A DNA stretch of 12,340 bases, taken from NCBI GenBank assembly GCA_018376855.1, contig JAHAAN010000059.1, positions 1-12,340 of the forward strand, read 5' to 3'. The stretch's first letter is position 1. Each line of letters begins with the position of its first letter. The translations under genes were made by a program, and so were the position numbers. This document shows, piece after piece, positions 6,023 through 12,244 of this stretch. Origin of the DNA: Clostridiales bacterium (GTDB lineage Bacteria; Bacillota; Clostridia; Christensenellales; QALW01). The notes under the pieces are model-generated. The model was given only the letters and a program-made list of their open reading frames with translations, was not told the origin of the DNA and did not search any database.

Positions 6023-6051
6023 ATTATACGCATTTAATACGTATTTGTCAA
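6023..6051 (-). promoter_or_regulatory. Consensus hicAB promoter with palindromic operator
   Basis: On the - strand TTGACA (6051-6046), exactly 17 bases, then TATAAT (6028-6023): both hexamers match the sigma-A consensus completely. The spacer contains a perfect 10-bp palindrome, AATACGTATT (6036-6045), where a ribbon-helix-helix repressor such as HicB could bind and block polymerase. The operator role is inferred from position. Confidence 0.8.
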
Positions 6052-6317
6052 GGAGTTTTTATAAAAATTTATTATGTAGTGGCAATGCTTTAAATTAAAA
6101 AAATTCAAAAGATAAAGAATGACTTAATATTGTTTAATATTATAACTTATATGTGTTGCATTTTGTGTTGCATACTCTATAAAATGTTGCATATTTTAAG
6201 CAAAAAAGCAATATTCATAATAATATTTTTGTGTTGCGGAAAACGTGAAATGCTCCGATAAATCAAAGATTATCGCATTTTAGGCGCATTTGCTGTTTTT
6301 GTTTAAATCATATATTT
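6052..6317. other. AT-rich prophage attachment arm
   Basis: No gene is visible in this very A/T-rich stretch. It holds repeated words TGTGTTGCAT at 6152-6161 and 6164-6173, TGTTGCAT at 6185-6192, and a near copy TGTGTTGCGG at 6230-6239, all in the same orientation and within 170 bases of the tRNA fragment. Spaced direct repeats beside an attachment core are typical of arm-type sites for tyrosine integrases. A short hairpin (CGATAA/TTATCG) lies at about 6256-6274. Confidence 0.5.
6152..6239 (+). repeat. Direct repeats TGTTGCAT, possible integrase arm sites
   Basis: Four same-strand copies: 6154-6161, 6166-6173 and 6185-6192 are exact for TGTTGCAT, and 6232-6239 reads TGTTGCGG. The first two are 12 bases apart, the third a further 19. 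The repeats end about 80 bases from the attachment core. Confidence 0.55.
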
Positions 6318-6345
6318 CCGGGTTCGAATCCCGGATGGATCACCA
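6318..6345 (+). other. Prophage attachment site (attR): tRNA 3' fragment
   Basis: The sequence is the T-arm and acceptor end of a tRNA: stem CCGGG (6318-6322), loop TTCGAAT, stem CCCGG (6330-6334), seven acceptor bases ATGGATC, discriminator A and encoded CCA (6343-6345). Upstream bases are A/T-rich and do not form an anticodon or D arm, so this is a fragment and not a gene. Phages that integrate into tRNA 3' ends leave one such fragment at the far junction. The acceptor strand predicts a tRNA starting GATCCAT, which would suit a lysine tRNA, but this is not certain. The left copy is outside the window. Confidence 0.85.
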
Positions 6346-6385
6346 TGTCGTCGCGGATGCGTATCATCCGCGACGACATTTTTTT
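6345..6385 (+). terminator. Strong intrinsic terminator behind the tRNA fragment
   Basis: A perfect 15-bp stem (6345-6359 with 6365-6379), a five-base loop CGTAT and a run of T to 6385. It directly follows the CCA end. It is best read as the original terminator of the host tRNA gene, which places the host chromosome to the right of about 6345 and shields it from prophage transcription. Confidence 0.9.
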
Positions 6386-6806
6386 ATTAAAAACGCTGCT
6401 GCGCATTGATAGGCATCATGATGGGGAAGTAAGGAATAGGCAGAACGCGTTTATGCGTTATGTTATCGGTTAGAGCTTATTTGTATGGCTGGAAGGTGTG
6501 TGTGTTTTTGGAGCGCTATTCCTTATGCTATGGCTATTGCGTAGCCTGACGCAGCGATTCGACCTATGCGGGCAACGGTGATCCTTGGCATCGGATATGG
6601 GAGGAAAGAAGGCGGCGCGTTGTAGAATGTGCAAAAATGAAGTATTCAGGGCTATCTTGTGTACAAAGATATAGGTTGGTTGATGCAATGTTAGCGTAGA
6701 TTGTCAGCTTGGCGCAGCAGTATTACGGTCATGGGGGTCGACAGAAAAGAACCGTGCGGACATAAAAATAAAATTTTGTTTTGCCGTTACATTGGAGGCT
6801 CAGAAA
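6386..6806. other. Gene-poor host intergenic stretch
   Basis: No supported reading frame lies in these 421 bases. One 72-codon open frame on the - strand (6470-6688) has an unprotein-like composition and I do not accept it. A perfect 10-bp inverted repeat, TAAGGAATAG (6430-6439) and CTATTCCTTA (6516-6525), and a small GCGT/ACGC hairpin near 6540 may point to structured RNA, but no known RNA family is recognisable. Confidence 0.4.
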
Positions 6807-7015
6807 ATGGACATTGCCGCAAAATTAGTTGAGCGCATGCGTATCCGAATAAACATTTTACAGCTGCGCTTGATGCGGTGAGAAAACTGTTAGAAATATA
6901 TAGAAAGTGTGGATTTCATGTGATTGCGGAGCAGGAGGGTAAAATAGTTTTTCAAAAAGCCTTGCGGCAATACGGCATAATTCTTCCTTTGGGAGTGTAT
7001 ACTTTCGGAAGTTAA
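6807..7015 (+). pseudogene. Small hypothetical protein gene with one frameshift
   Basis: ATG 6807 has a good GGAGG site about 9 bases upstream and reads MDIAAKLVERM before meaning is lost; this frame stops at 6879-6881. From 6842 the adjacent frame reads YPNKHFTAALDAVRKLLEIY, then CGFHVIAEQEGKIVFQKALR and a stop at 7013-7015, followed directly by a good terminator. Adding one base at about 6840-6842 (for example CGTTAT for CGTAT) would join both into one protein of about 69 residues, helical then beta-like. I do not recognise a family and see no membrane segment. It may be a decayed host gene, a sequence error, or a short protein from GTG 6878, though that has no ribosome site. Confidence 0.55.
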
Positions 7016-7022
7016 AAAATGG

Positions 7023-7051
7023 GTGCAGCTTTTTGAAAGCTGCACTTTTTT
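7023..7051 (+). terminator. Intrinsic terminator
   Basis: A perfect 10-bp stem, GTGCAGCTTT with AAAGCTGCAC, a three-base loop TTG and six T (7046-7051). It begins eight bases after the stop of the small frameshifted gene, supporting that this gene is, or was, expressed. Confidence 0.85.
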
Positions 7052-7052
7052 A

Positions 7053-7438
7053 TTACAGCGTTTTACTATGAAGGCTGCCGCGCTTTTTCCTTGAAAAGAG
7101 CTTGTTGCAGGTGCGCTCGTGATGCCGGTATTTTTTGTGAAACAGTCCTGCGTACTCTGCCGGTTTTTGTTTGTAACCATTGGAATGCGGAAAAAGTGCG
7201 GCTGCGTGCAGGGGATGCTTTTTGCATTTCGGCGTTATATATGAAGCCGCTGAAATGTTATGGAAATGTAATAATTATGGGCTTGAAATGCGAGGGGATA
7301 TATGGTAATATACATAATATGGAATGAATAGCGTAGGCAATAAGTCTTTTTACCAAAAGCTGCTGCTTTTTCGTGAAGAGCATAACGGTACTTTTGATTG
7401 CGCGCTGCCATAAAATCAGAATAGGAGTGATGAGTAGG
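7053..7438. other. Intergenic leader before the secreted protein gene
   Basis: These 386 bases hold no supported gene. Weak open frames on both strands lack ribosome sites and protein-like sequence. The promoter at 7283-7311 lies within it, leaving an untranslated leader of roughly 120 bases before the start at 7439. Confidence 0.4.
7283..7311 (+). promoter_or_regulatory. Sigma-A type promoter of the secreted protein operon
   Basis: TTGAAA (7283-7288), 17 bases, TAATAT (7306-7311). Five of six and five of six matches to consensus, correct spacing, and right orientation for the gene at 7439. Confidence 0.6.
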
Positions 7439-10400
7439 ATGTACAAGGTAAAAAAATGGATCAGTGCGCTGCTTGCAGGCATGATGCTGTTTGCGCTCTT
7501 TCCGGGGCTTTCTTTTGCGGCGGAGGCGCAGCAGACGCAGGAGCTTTCGGTGGTAAGAGAAGAGGTCGCGCTGCGGGATGAATTTTCCAAGCATTTTTTG
7601 CTGTCGGACGGCTCTTTTATGGCGATTTCTTACCCTGAAGCCGTGCATGTGCGCAGCGGTGACGGATGGGAGGAAATTGATAATACTGTTTTTTTGAATC
7701 AAAATTCAGAAGTGCTTAAAACCTCTAACCAAAGCTTTCCTGTCGCATTCTCTGCTTCGGCGGCCGATGATAGGCTTGTGAGCATGCAAAGCGGGGGGAA
7801 GCAGCTTTCGTGGTCGCTGAAAGCAGTTGCGGGAAAGCAAATCCATGAGACGTCCGGGGCAGCGGCTGTTTCACCGAAGCAATTGGCGAAGGCGGCAGAT
7901 CCTACAAGCGCTTCCAAAGCGTTTGGAACGGTTGAGTATCAGCGGGTTTTTGGCAGCTTGCAGAACGTAAGCGTTCGTTATACCGTAATGCAGCATAAGC
8001 TGGAGGAGGATATTATTCTCCATGAGCGCGGGGATATTACGGCGTTTCGCATGGAATTGTCCGCACCCGGGCTGCGTGCGGTTGCTGATGAATATAACCG
8101 TGTGATGCTGTTAGACGGCGATCAGCTTGTTTACCGCATCAGCGCTCCGTATATGTGCGATGCGGTCGACGCAGTGCTTAATGATTTTACCGTGGATATC
8201 GCGCAGTCGGGCGATCAGATTTCTGTTACCTATACTCCGCGGCGCGGCTGGTTGGATGACCCCTCCCGTGTATATCCTGTGCTGTTTGACCCTGCGATTA
8301 CAACATCGGAATATCAATCCGGCATTATAGATACTTATGTTGTGCAGGGAGATACGGCTGCACACGGCAGTGAGCAGAGAATTTATGCCGGCATTAAGAA
8401 CGGAAAGGTGCACAGAAGCTATATTAAGATTACCTCGCTTCCCGCTATTCCGGATAACATGCCCATCACAAAGGCGGAACTTTGTGTGCGCAACACAAAC
8501 GGTTCCACCACAGGGCGCGTATTCGGCCTGTATAAGGTTTATTCCAACTGGAATGAAGATACGATCACATATGCAAATCAGCCGCAGGTAAGCGGTTGTA
8601 TCGCTACGGACGCATTTGAAGCTTCCGATCTGGTAAACACCTTCTCGCTTTCAAGCGATCTCAATTCCTTTTATCCGGAATACTTTGCCGGCATGAATTA
8701 CGGGTACATGATTCGCTATACCGATGAAAGTACAGCCAATCCCGATTACAATTCTTTTTACAGCAGTGAGTTCACCACGCGCGCCAGTCGCCCGTATATC
8801 AAGATCTACTACAGCTACGCTTTGCCCTCCTGTTTGGCAAACGGTGCGGTTTACAGCATGAAAAATGCCGCGAGCGGTAAGTATCTTTCCGTTTTCGGCG
8901 GCACGGACGCAAATGGAACTAATATTTGCCAATTGACTAAGGATGATACGACTAAACAGCAATTTAAACTGGATCGTACTGCTGACGGAGCTTATCTGCT
9001 GCGGGCAAAATGCAGCTCAAACGGCGCAAATCGGGTGCTCGATATTGCTAAATCGGATGGCTATGTGCAGAGCGGCTGTAATGTGCAGCTTTATACCAAT
9101 GTGGATGCGATTGCACAGGAGTGGGTCATCACCAGCGTAGGGCAGGGCTTTAAAATTTCGCCGCGCACCAATATGGCGCTGGCGCTTACCGCTGTGGGAA
9201 CGGCGGACGGCACATCGGGCGGCAAAACGGCTTCCTCTGCCGGAAACGTTTGCGTTTCTTCCTATACCGGAGCTTCCTCGCAGCTGTGGTATTTTTACAA
9301 TGCCTCCGGCGCAATGGTTTCGCAGAATACCTCGCCGTATCTTGCTAACGGCGAGTATTATTTCAATAATGCGGATACCGGCAAGTATGCCCGGCGCAGC
9401 GCTTCTTCGGTTGTAGGCGCTTCGGGAACGCTTGCTTCATTGGGGAATTCCATTAAATGGAGCGTTACCGGCATCGGTAACGGGCAGCATGTTATCCGCG
9501 CAATAGGCAGCAATGCTTCCTACCTTGCGGGCAGCAGTCAGCTTTTGAACGCAACGGTCTCTATGCAGACGGTATCCTCAGGTGAGATTCCCAACAACTG
9601 CCGTTGGACGGTTTCCTACGATAACGGAACGGTGTTCACCAACGCTGCCACGGGCTATGTGCTCTGCGAGGTGAACGGCGAGCTTCGGGCTTACCCTTCT
9701 GCTTCGGCGCAGAACAAACGCTGGCGGTGCGCAACTACCGCATTTTACGGAACTACATCGAGCCATACTTTGCGGGAACTGGATGCCAACTTCTCTATTT
9801 CGGATATGACATTAGACGTAAATCAACCCCAAAGCGCTATGATCAATAAAACGCCGGCAGGCGCAACAGTTGCGTGGGCGGAAGCAAGCGATTTTACCTA
9901 TACCGTTGTTCTGTCTGATCGAATAACCGTAAACAGCGCAGGACAGCTTACTGCAAATTCGGCAGGAAATGCAACCGTTTCGGCTACGCATAAGGTAACG
10001 GGAAGGACGACGACCTTTTCAGTAGTTTGCTATATGCCGCGTTCAGGGTATGAACTGGAATATCAGCCTGAGTTGTGGAACTATTCGCCGGTGCAGGCCA
10101 ATACGCATTGTTATTTTTATGCACTTAATACGCAGCTCAATCCCGATACCGGTCATTTTGGCGCAGTGGATCCAAATGGTCTTACTGCGGATGTTTTGGA
10201 TACGGCGAACCGGGAAAAATTTATTGAATGCGTTAATCGAGACGCTGCAAACTGGGGCTTTACCTTTCAGGAAGTTGGAAGATATGAAGTTTGTCCGCCG
10301 GGAACATATAAGGTGGCGATTGTAATCGCACGTTATGCTATAAGACGCGACTACCATTGGTACAGGCAAAATGCAGACGGCACATGGTCCCATAAACAGG

Positions 10401-10591
10401 GGGATCTTCCGGTGACGAACTTGGACAGCAACAATCAGATTATTTATGACCCGCAAACGGCAGCAAGAGATATTTATAATAGTAAAGGTGAGTATCAAGG
10501 CGAATATAATGTTTTTATCGGGTATTTTGCGGTAACGCCGTTGAATTATATGTATGGCGCAAACGCTGCAAATGCTTTAGAGGCTGCATAG
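7439..10591 (+). CDS. Large secreted multidomain protein: DNRLRE, two ricin-like trefoils, BIG2-like domain, Cys/His C-terminal domain
   Basis: From ATG 7439 the protein has 1050 residues; AGGAG at 7423-7427 is the nearest ribosome site and earlier ATGs would spoil the signal peptide. Residues 1-27 are a signal peptide (MYKVKKWISALLAGMMLFAL, then PGLSFA). By pattern: about 290-460 a DNRLRE-type domain (SYIKITSLP, WNEDTITYANQP); about 464-620 a ricin-type beta-trefoil (AASGKYLSVFGG, QEWVITSVGQGFKI, SQLWYF); about 632-770 a second, more diverged trefoil; about 781-866 a BIG2-like fold (ANSAGNATVSATHKVTG); and 867-1050 a C-terminal domain with Cys891 in THCYFYALN, His973 in DYHWYRQ, His985 in WSHKQGD and Asp1004 in IIYDPQ. 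The last recalls papain- or NlpC-like hydrolases. It has no LPXTG anchor and is probably released or held by sugar binding. Substrate unknown. Confidence 0.85.
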   Translation: MYKVKKWISALLAGMMLFALFPGLSFAAEAQQTQELSVVREEVALRDEFSKHFLLSDGSFMAISYPEAVHVRSGDGWEEIDNTVFLNQNSEVLKTSNQSFPVAFSASAADDRLVSMQSGGKQLSWSLKAVAGKQIHETSGAAAVSPKQLAKAADPTSASKAFGTVEYQRVFGSLQNVSVRYTVMQHKLEEDIILHERGDITAFRMELSAPGLRAVADEYNRVMLLDGDQLVYRISAPYMCDAVDAVLNDFTVDIAQSGDQISVTYTPRRGWLDDPSRVYPVLFDPAITTSEYQSGIIDTYVVQGDTAAHGSEQRIYAGIKNGKVHRSYIKITSLPAIPDNMPITKAELCVRNTNGSTTGRVFGLYKVYSNWNEDTITYANQPQVSGCIATDAFEASDLVNTFSLSSDLNSFYPEYFAGMNYGYMIRYTDESTANPDYNSFYSSEFTTRASRPYIKIYYSYALPSCLANGAVYSMKNAASGKYLSVFGGTDANGTNICQLTKDDTTKQQFKLDRTADGAYLLRAKCSSNGANRVLDIAKSDGYVQSGCNVQLYTNVDAIAQEWVITSVGQGFKISPRTNMALALTAVGTADGTSGGKTASSAGNVCVSSYTGASSQLWYFYNASGAMVSQNTSPYLANGEYYFNNADTGKYARRSASSVVGASGTLASLGNSIKWSVTGIGNGQHVIRAIGSNASYLAGSSQLLNATVSMQTVSSGEIPNNCRWTVSYDNGTVFTNAATGYVLCEVNGELRAYPSASAQNKRWRCATTAFYGTTSSHTLRELDANFSISDMTLDVNQPQSAMINKTPAGATVAWAEASDFTYTVVLSDRITVNSAGQLTANSAGNATVSATHKVTGRTTTFSVVCYMPRSGYELEYQPELWNYSPVQANTHCYFYALNTQLNPDTGHFGAVDPNGLTADVLDTANREKFIECVNRDAANWGFTFQEVGRYEVCPPGTYKVAIVIARYAIRRDYHWYRQNADGTWSHKQGDLPVTNLDSNNQIIYDPQTAARDIYNSKGEYQGEYNVFIGYFAVTPLNYMYGANAANALEAA

Positions 10592-10609
10592 AGAGGAGAG
10601 AAAACAGCA

Positions 10610-10957
10610 ATGAAGAAAAAATGTATGATTCTTGCGGGAATCGTGGCGGCAGTGGTGCTGTGCACGGTTATTGTGAGCGCGTGTTTTCCTAACTCTGTGG
10701 AAAGGGTTTATTGGGAGTTCCACCTTCTTGGAAAAACGGAGGAGGAAACAGATGCAATTATGGGTCAGCAGGGACGGTCGTTTGGTAGCGGAATTATACG
10801 CACGATTTATTCCGTAAGCAGTGATCGTGAGATATTTGTGCATTTTAATAATGTCAGTAAAAAAGCGGATTGCATTTCCGGTATTTTTCAAATTGATGAA
10901 CACGAGGAATTTGGGTGGAAAGAAATTTCGGACGAGTTTGGTCATAGTTTTCATTAA
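10610..10957 (+). CDS. Small putative lipoprotein
   Basis: A 115-residue protein, 18 bases after the large secreted protein gene, with GAGAGGAGAG as ribosome site. The N-terminus is basic and hydrophobic (MKKKCMILAGIVAAVVLCTV), followed by a lipobox IVSAC with Cys25, so it should be a membrane-anchored lipoprotein facing outside. Residues 40-115 (LLGKTEEETDAIMGQQGRSF, then TIYSVSSDREIFVHFNN) resemble the compact SmpA/BLIP-like folds of small lipoproteins, where GKTEEE starts a helix before an up-down sheet; this is a resemblance, not a match. Co-transcription with the secreted protein suggests a chaperone, receptor or protective partner. Function unproven. Confidence 0.75.
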   Translation: MKKKCMILAGIVAAVVLCTVIVSACFPNSVERVYWEFHLLGKTEEETDAIMGQQGRSFGSGIIRTIYSVSSDREIFVHFNNVSKKADCISGIFQIDEHEEFGWKEISDEFGHSFH

Positions 10958-10968
10958 GGAGGGGTAGT

Positions 10969-11301
10969 ATGAAAGATTCATTGGTGTTAAAGCGAATATC
11001 CGGCTGGGCGTTAACGGTATTGCTGGCTGTTGAAGGATATTTTTCGACATTTTGTTTTGTAAGCGGATGCTTTGGGATCAGGAAGCTTTTATATGGCGGA
11101 TATGGCTGCGGATTTGATTTTTCCGCAGCGCTGTGTTTGCTGCTTCCGCCGATTATTCTTACGGTTACAATATGGGAGGGCAAAAAGTTTATCGGTATTT
11201 CAACCGGAAAGTACGCGCTTATTGCTTCCGCGGCGATTGTATTGGGCATTGCGGCGCGTGTGCTGCTGCTTTATGCGTTCAGAGATTTAGGGGTGTATTA
11301 A
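10969..11301 (+). CDS. Small integral membrane protein
   Basis: A 110-residue protein starting at ATG 10969, 11 bases after the lipoprotein gene, with a strong AAGGAGG site. It has three hydrophobic segments: about residues 11-35 (ISGWALTVLLAVEGYFSTFC), 49-68 (CGFDFSAALCLLLPPIILTV) and 80-104 (GKYALIASAAIVLGIAARVL). I recognise no family and no motif. As the third gene of the operon with a secreted protein and a lipoprotein, it may anchor or shield the same system. A hairpin follows directly after its stop. Confidence 0.7.
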   Translation: MKDSLVLKRISGWALTVLLAVEGYFSTFCFVSGCFGIRKLLYGGYGCGFDFSAALCLLLPPIILTVTIWEGKKFIGISTGKYALIASAAIVLGIAARVLLLYAFRDLGVY

Positions 11302-11305
11302 AAAG

Positions 11306-11336
11306 TCAGGCGCGCCGCTTTATGCGGCGCGCCTGA
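11306..11336. terminator. Bidirectional intrinsic terminator
   Basis: A perfect 13-bp GC-rich stem (11306-11318 with 11324-11336) and a five-base loop TTTAT. On the - strand it runs into CTTTTTAATAC, a fair T run that suits the abrB-like gene; on the + strand the tail is TTGATATTG, weaker. It sits between the convergent membrane-protein and AbrB-family genes. A separate 8-bp inverted repeat, ATATTGTT/AACAATAT, lies at 11340-11347 and 11365-11372. Confidence 0.8.
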
Positions 11337-11406
11337 TTGATATTGTTCACGAAAGGGGATGAGAAACAATATAGGTTTGTATCATCAGGAAACTATCAGC
11401 TTGCTA

Positions 11407-11676
11407 TTACTGTTCACTTTCGGTTAAAGAATGTATTGATCGGATGCATTCTTTACAAACATACTTTTCATTAAACATTATCAATGCTTTTTCAGCGCCG
11501 CAAAATGTGCATGACGGTTTATATTTTTTGATTACAATTTCATCTTCTCTTTCAAAAATTTGAAGCTTATCTTCGGCTTTGATGTCAAATTTGTTCCGTA
11601 ATTCACATGGCAAAATAACTTTGCCCAATTCATCTATTGCTCTTACAGCTATTTCTTTACTAATTTTCTTTTCCAT
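11407..11676 (-). CDS. AbrB/SpoVT-family regulator with C-terminal Cys4 motif
   Basis: An 89-residue protein read from ATG 11676; its ribosome site is weak. Residues 8-50 (EIAVRAIDELGKVILPCELR, then NKFDIKAEDKLQIFEREDE) are the swapped-hairpin AbrB/SpoVT DNA-binding domain, including the usual R-x-I-D-x-x-G-K-x-x-x-P core. Residues 56-77 carry Cys56-x2-Cys59 (SCTFCG) and Cys74-x2-Cys77 (VCKEC), a likely zinc site. Such AbrB proteins are known in clostridia as transition-state style regulators. It is divergent from the XRE gene and shares its control region, so the two probably regulate each other or the same elements. Targets are unknown. Confidence 0.85.
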   Translation of the reverse strand: MEKKISKEIAVRAIDELGKVILPCELRNKFDIKAEDKLQIFEREDEIVIKKYKPSCTFCGAEKALIMFNEKYVCKECIRSIHSLTESEQ

Positions 11677-11715
11677 TGTTGTAGACTCATTTTTTCTTTT
11701 ATTCCATTTTTTTAC

Positions 11716-11744
11716 ATTATAGCACTATAGTGTTGATATATCGA
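11716..11744 (-). promoter_or_regulatory. Promoter of the AbrB-family gene
   Basis: On the - strand TCGATA (11744-11739), 17 bases, TATAAT (11721-11716). The -10 is full consensus; the -35 matches four of six. A 10-bp palindrome fills the spacer. Confidence 0.5.
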
Positions 11745-11753
11745 CTCTATAGA
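11723..11753. promoter_or_regulatory. Triple palindrome, putative operator of the divergent regulators
   Basis: Three perfect palindromes stand with centres 11 bp apart: CACTATAGTG (11723-11732), GATATATC (11735-11742) and TCTATAGA (11746-11753). The outer two share CTATAG. The spacing of one helical turn puts all three on the same face of DNA, between the two divergent promoters. A binding site for the XRE or AbrB protein is likely but inferred. Confidence 0.55.
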
Positions 11754-11757
11754 TGGC

Positions 11758-11786
11758 TTATCAAAAAGTGAAAAAAATATTACAAT
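11758..11786 (+). promoter_or_regulatory. Promoter of the XRE gene
   Basis: TTATCA (11758-11763), 17 bases, TACAAT (11781-11786), about 30 bases before the XRE start and four bases past the last palindrome. Confidence 0.5.
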
Positions 11787-11815
11787 AGTATCAAGAAAAA
11801 CAAGGAACAAAAGTA

Positions 11816-12052
11816 ATGGATATTGGAAAACGACTGAATGAAATCCGGCAGGCGAAGAAAATAAGTATATATAAATTATCGCAAGAGAGTACCGTTTCGG
11901 AGAGTCATATTCGTAATCTTGAACGCGGTGTGAAAAATGCAACTGTTGAGACTTTAGAAATGCTTGTTAGACATTTAAACATGACAATGTCGGAGTTCTT
12001 TGATGAGAACAACGATATTTCATATTTAACATTAAGTGAAGAATTTTATTAG
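11816..12052 (+). CDS. XRE-family helix-turn-helix regulator, probably frameshifted
   Basis: A 78-residue open frame, ATG 11816 with AAGGA about nine bases upstream. Residues 4-60 are a Cro/CI-type helix-turn-helix (GKRLNEIRQAKKISIYKLSQ, then VSESHIRNLERGVKNATVET). Helix 2-3 is at about residues 17-38. The frame stops at 12050-12052, just after SYLTLSEEFY. The -1 frame from 12046 then reads LLDYYRTLPNETANIKKLR, the kind of C-terminal helix found in XRE regulators, to a stop at 12184-12186. One more T in the TTTT run at 12044-12047 would make a 123-residue protein. The DNA-binding domain is intact either way. Divergent from the AbrB-family gene, with shared operator palindromes. Confidence 0.85.
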   Translation: MDIGKRLNEIRQAKKISIYKLSQESTVSESHIRNLERGVKNATVETLEMLVRHLNMTMSEFFDENNDISYLTLSEEFY

Positions 12053-12186
12053 ATTATTATAGAACCTTACCTAATGAAACGGCTAATATTAAAAAGTTAA
12101 GAGTGCAGCATGTTAGAGATGAATCAGCTATTAATTCCACTGAAAAGAATATAACTTTAAGTACGACTATCGCCTTATTTCCATAA
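12046..12186 (+). pseudogene. Out-of-frame C-terminal part of the XRE gene
   Basis: Forty-six codons in the -1 frame relative to 11816, reading LLDYYRTLPNETANIKKLRV and ending TIALFP before TAA. There is no start codon or ribosome site of its own. The segment directly continues the sense of the upstream frame, so it is best read as the separated tail of the same gene. Confidence 0.6.
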
Positions 12187-12244
12187 ATCGGGTTAAGATT
12201 TATACTATATAAATATACTGCTATGAACGGAGGAAACATAGGCA

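Noticed and set aside
6152..6239. CRISPR array from the TGTTGCAT repeats
   Set aside because: Repeats are only 8-10 bases and spacings are 12, 19 and 47 bases, unlike CRISPR repeats and spacers. Integrase arm sites fit better.
6300..6345. Complete tRNA gene
   Set aside because: Only T-arm, acceptor strand and CCA are present. The 45 bases before them are A/T-rich and cannot form D or anticodon arms.
6470..6688. 72-codon - strand frame
   Set aside because: Its composition (H, R, S and P rich) is not protein-like, and no ribosome site precedes it.
6890..7180. 96-codon - strand frame
   Set aside because: It runs through the terminator at 7023-7051 and opposite the protein-like frame 6842-7015; no ribosome site.
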